Notes under the pieces: model-generated
The model's input: only the letters and a program-made list of their open reading frames with translations
The model's database searches: none
What the model was told of the DNA's origin: nothing
From: Parvibaculum sp040390855
Lineage (GTDB): Bacteria; Pseudomonadota; Alphaproteobacteria; Parvibaculales; Parvibaculaceae
Direction: 5' to 3'
Length of the DNA stretch: 64,000 bases
Assembly: GCA_040390855.1 (NCBI GenBank)
Contig: JAZJXO010000025.1
Span: 41,347-105,346 of the forward strand
Translations under genes and position numbers: made by a program
Shown here: positions 63,996 through 64,000 of the stretch, in pieces
Layout: the number at the start of each line of letters is the position of its first letter
Numbering within the stretch: position 1 is the stretch's first letter

Positions 63996-64000
63996 TATTT

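Overview
The window looks like a chromosomal segment of an alphaproteobacterium, probably Hyphomicrobiales or a close relative. The evidence is the mraZ-rsmH-ftsL-ftsI-murE-murF cell-wall cluster next to rnpB, a methionine synthase split into two genes beside metF and an ArsR-methyltransferase regulator, MlaA/MlaC genes, and GC-rich coding with frequent ATGA start/stop overlaps. No insertion sequence, phage gene, CRISPR array, tRNA or rRNA was seen. The species cannot be named from sequence alone.

Layout. (1) 1-5718, minus: start of the division/cell-wall (dcw) operon, entering at mraZ and leaving the window inside murF. Four 10-bp-phased GGG repeats lie upstream of mraZ, and rnpB lies beyond them. 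(2) 6545-16339: mixed genes. These are a quinone oxidoreductase broken by a single-base frameshift, an AmpD-type amidase, a DMT transporter, a TerB/DnaJ protein, a fused 5-oxoprolinase, a secreted Cache-like protein paired with a chemoreceptor, and a 27-residue membrane peptide. (3) 16373-22125, minus: a methionine/SAM-cycle operon (SahR-like regulator, metF, metH N-half, metH C-half) with a palindromic operator. (4) 22381-26910: mlaA, mlaC, ettA and a PerM-type (AI-2E family) transporter.

(5) 26907-44518, minus: a full aryl-polyene (APE) type II polyketide pigment cluster. It encodes a chain-length-factor-like KS, LPLAT, two ACPs, a COG4648 membrane protein, an acyl-ACP ligase fused to a dehydratase, a GT2-acyltransferase fusion, an aromatic amino acid ammonia-lyase, LolA- and MMPL-type export proteins, a halogenase-like flavoprotein, a DUF3261-type lipoprotein, KS, DH, KR, a second KS and, unusually, an MFS transporter. 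Almost all genes overlap, which suggests one transcript. The ammonia-lyase probably supplies an arylacrylate starter, and the flavoprotein carries all three motifs expected of a flavin-dependent halogenase.

(6) 44675-56848, minus: a urea scavenging unit made of an outer-membrane barrel protein, the urea ABC transporter urtABCDE and the urease genes ureDA-hupE/ureJ-BCEFG, in one direction with short gaps or overlaps. A sigma-54-like promoter precedes the barrel gene. Divergent to it (57159-61479) is a two-gene signalling system: an NCS1-permease/Cys-rich/histidine kinase/receiver hybrid and a LuxR-type response regulator. The shared intergenic region is packed with inverted repeats. I infer that the transporter-like kinase senses a nitrogenous solute and controls the urea unit. 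(7) 61535-64000: an acyl-CoA dehydrogenase, a short-chain dehydrogenase and, at the very end, a ribosome-binding site for a gene outside the window.
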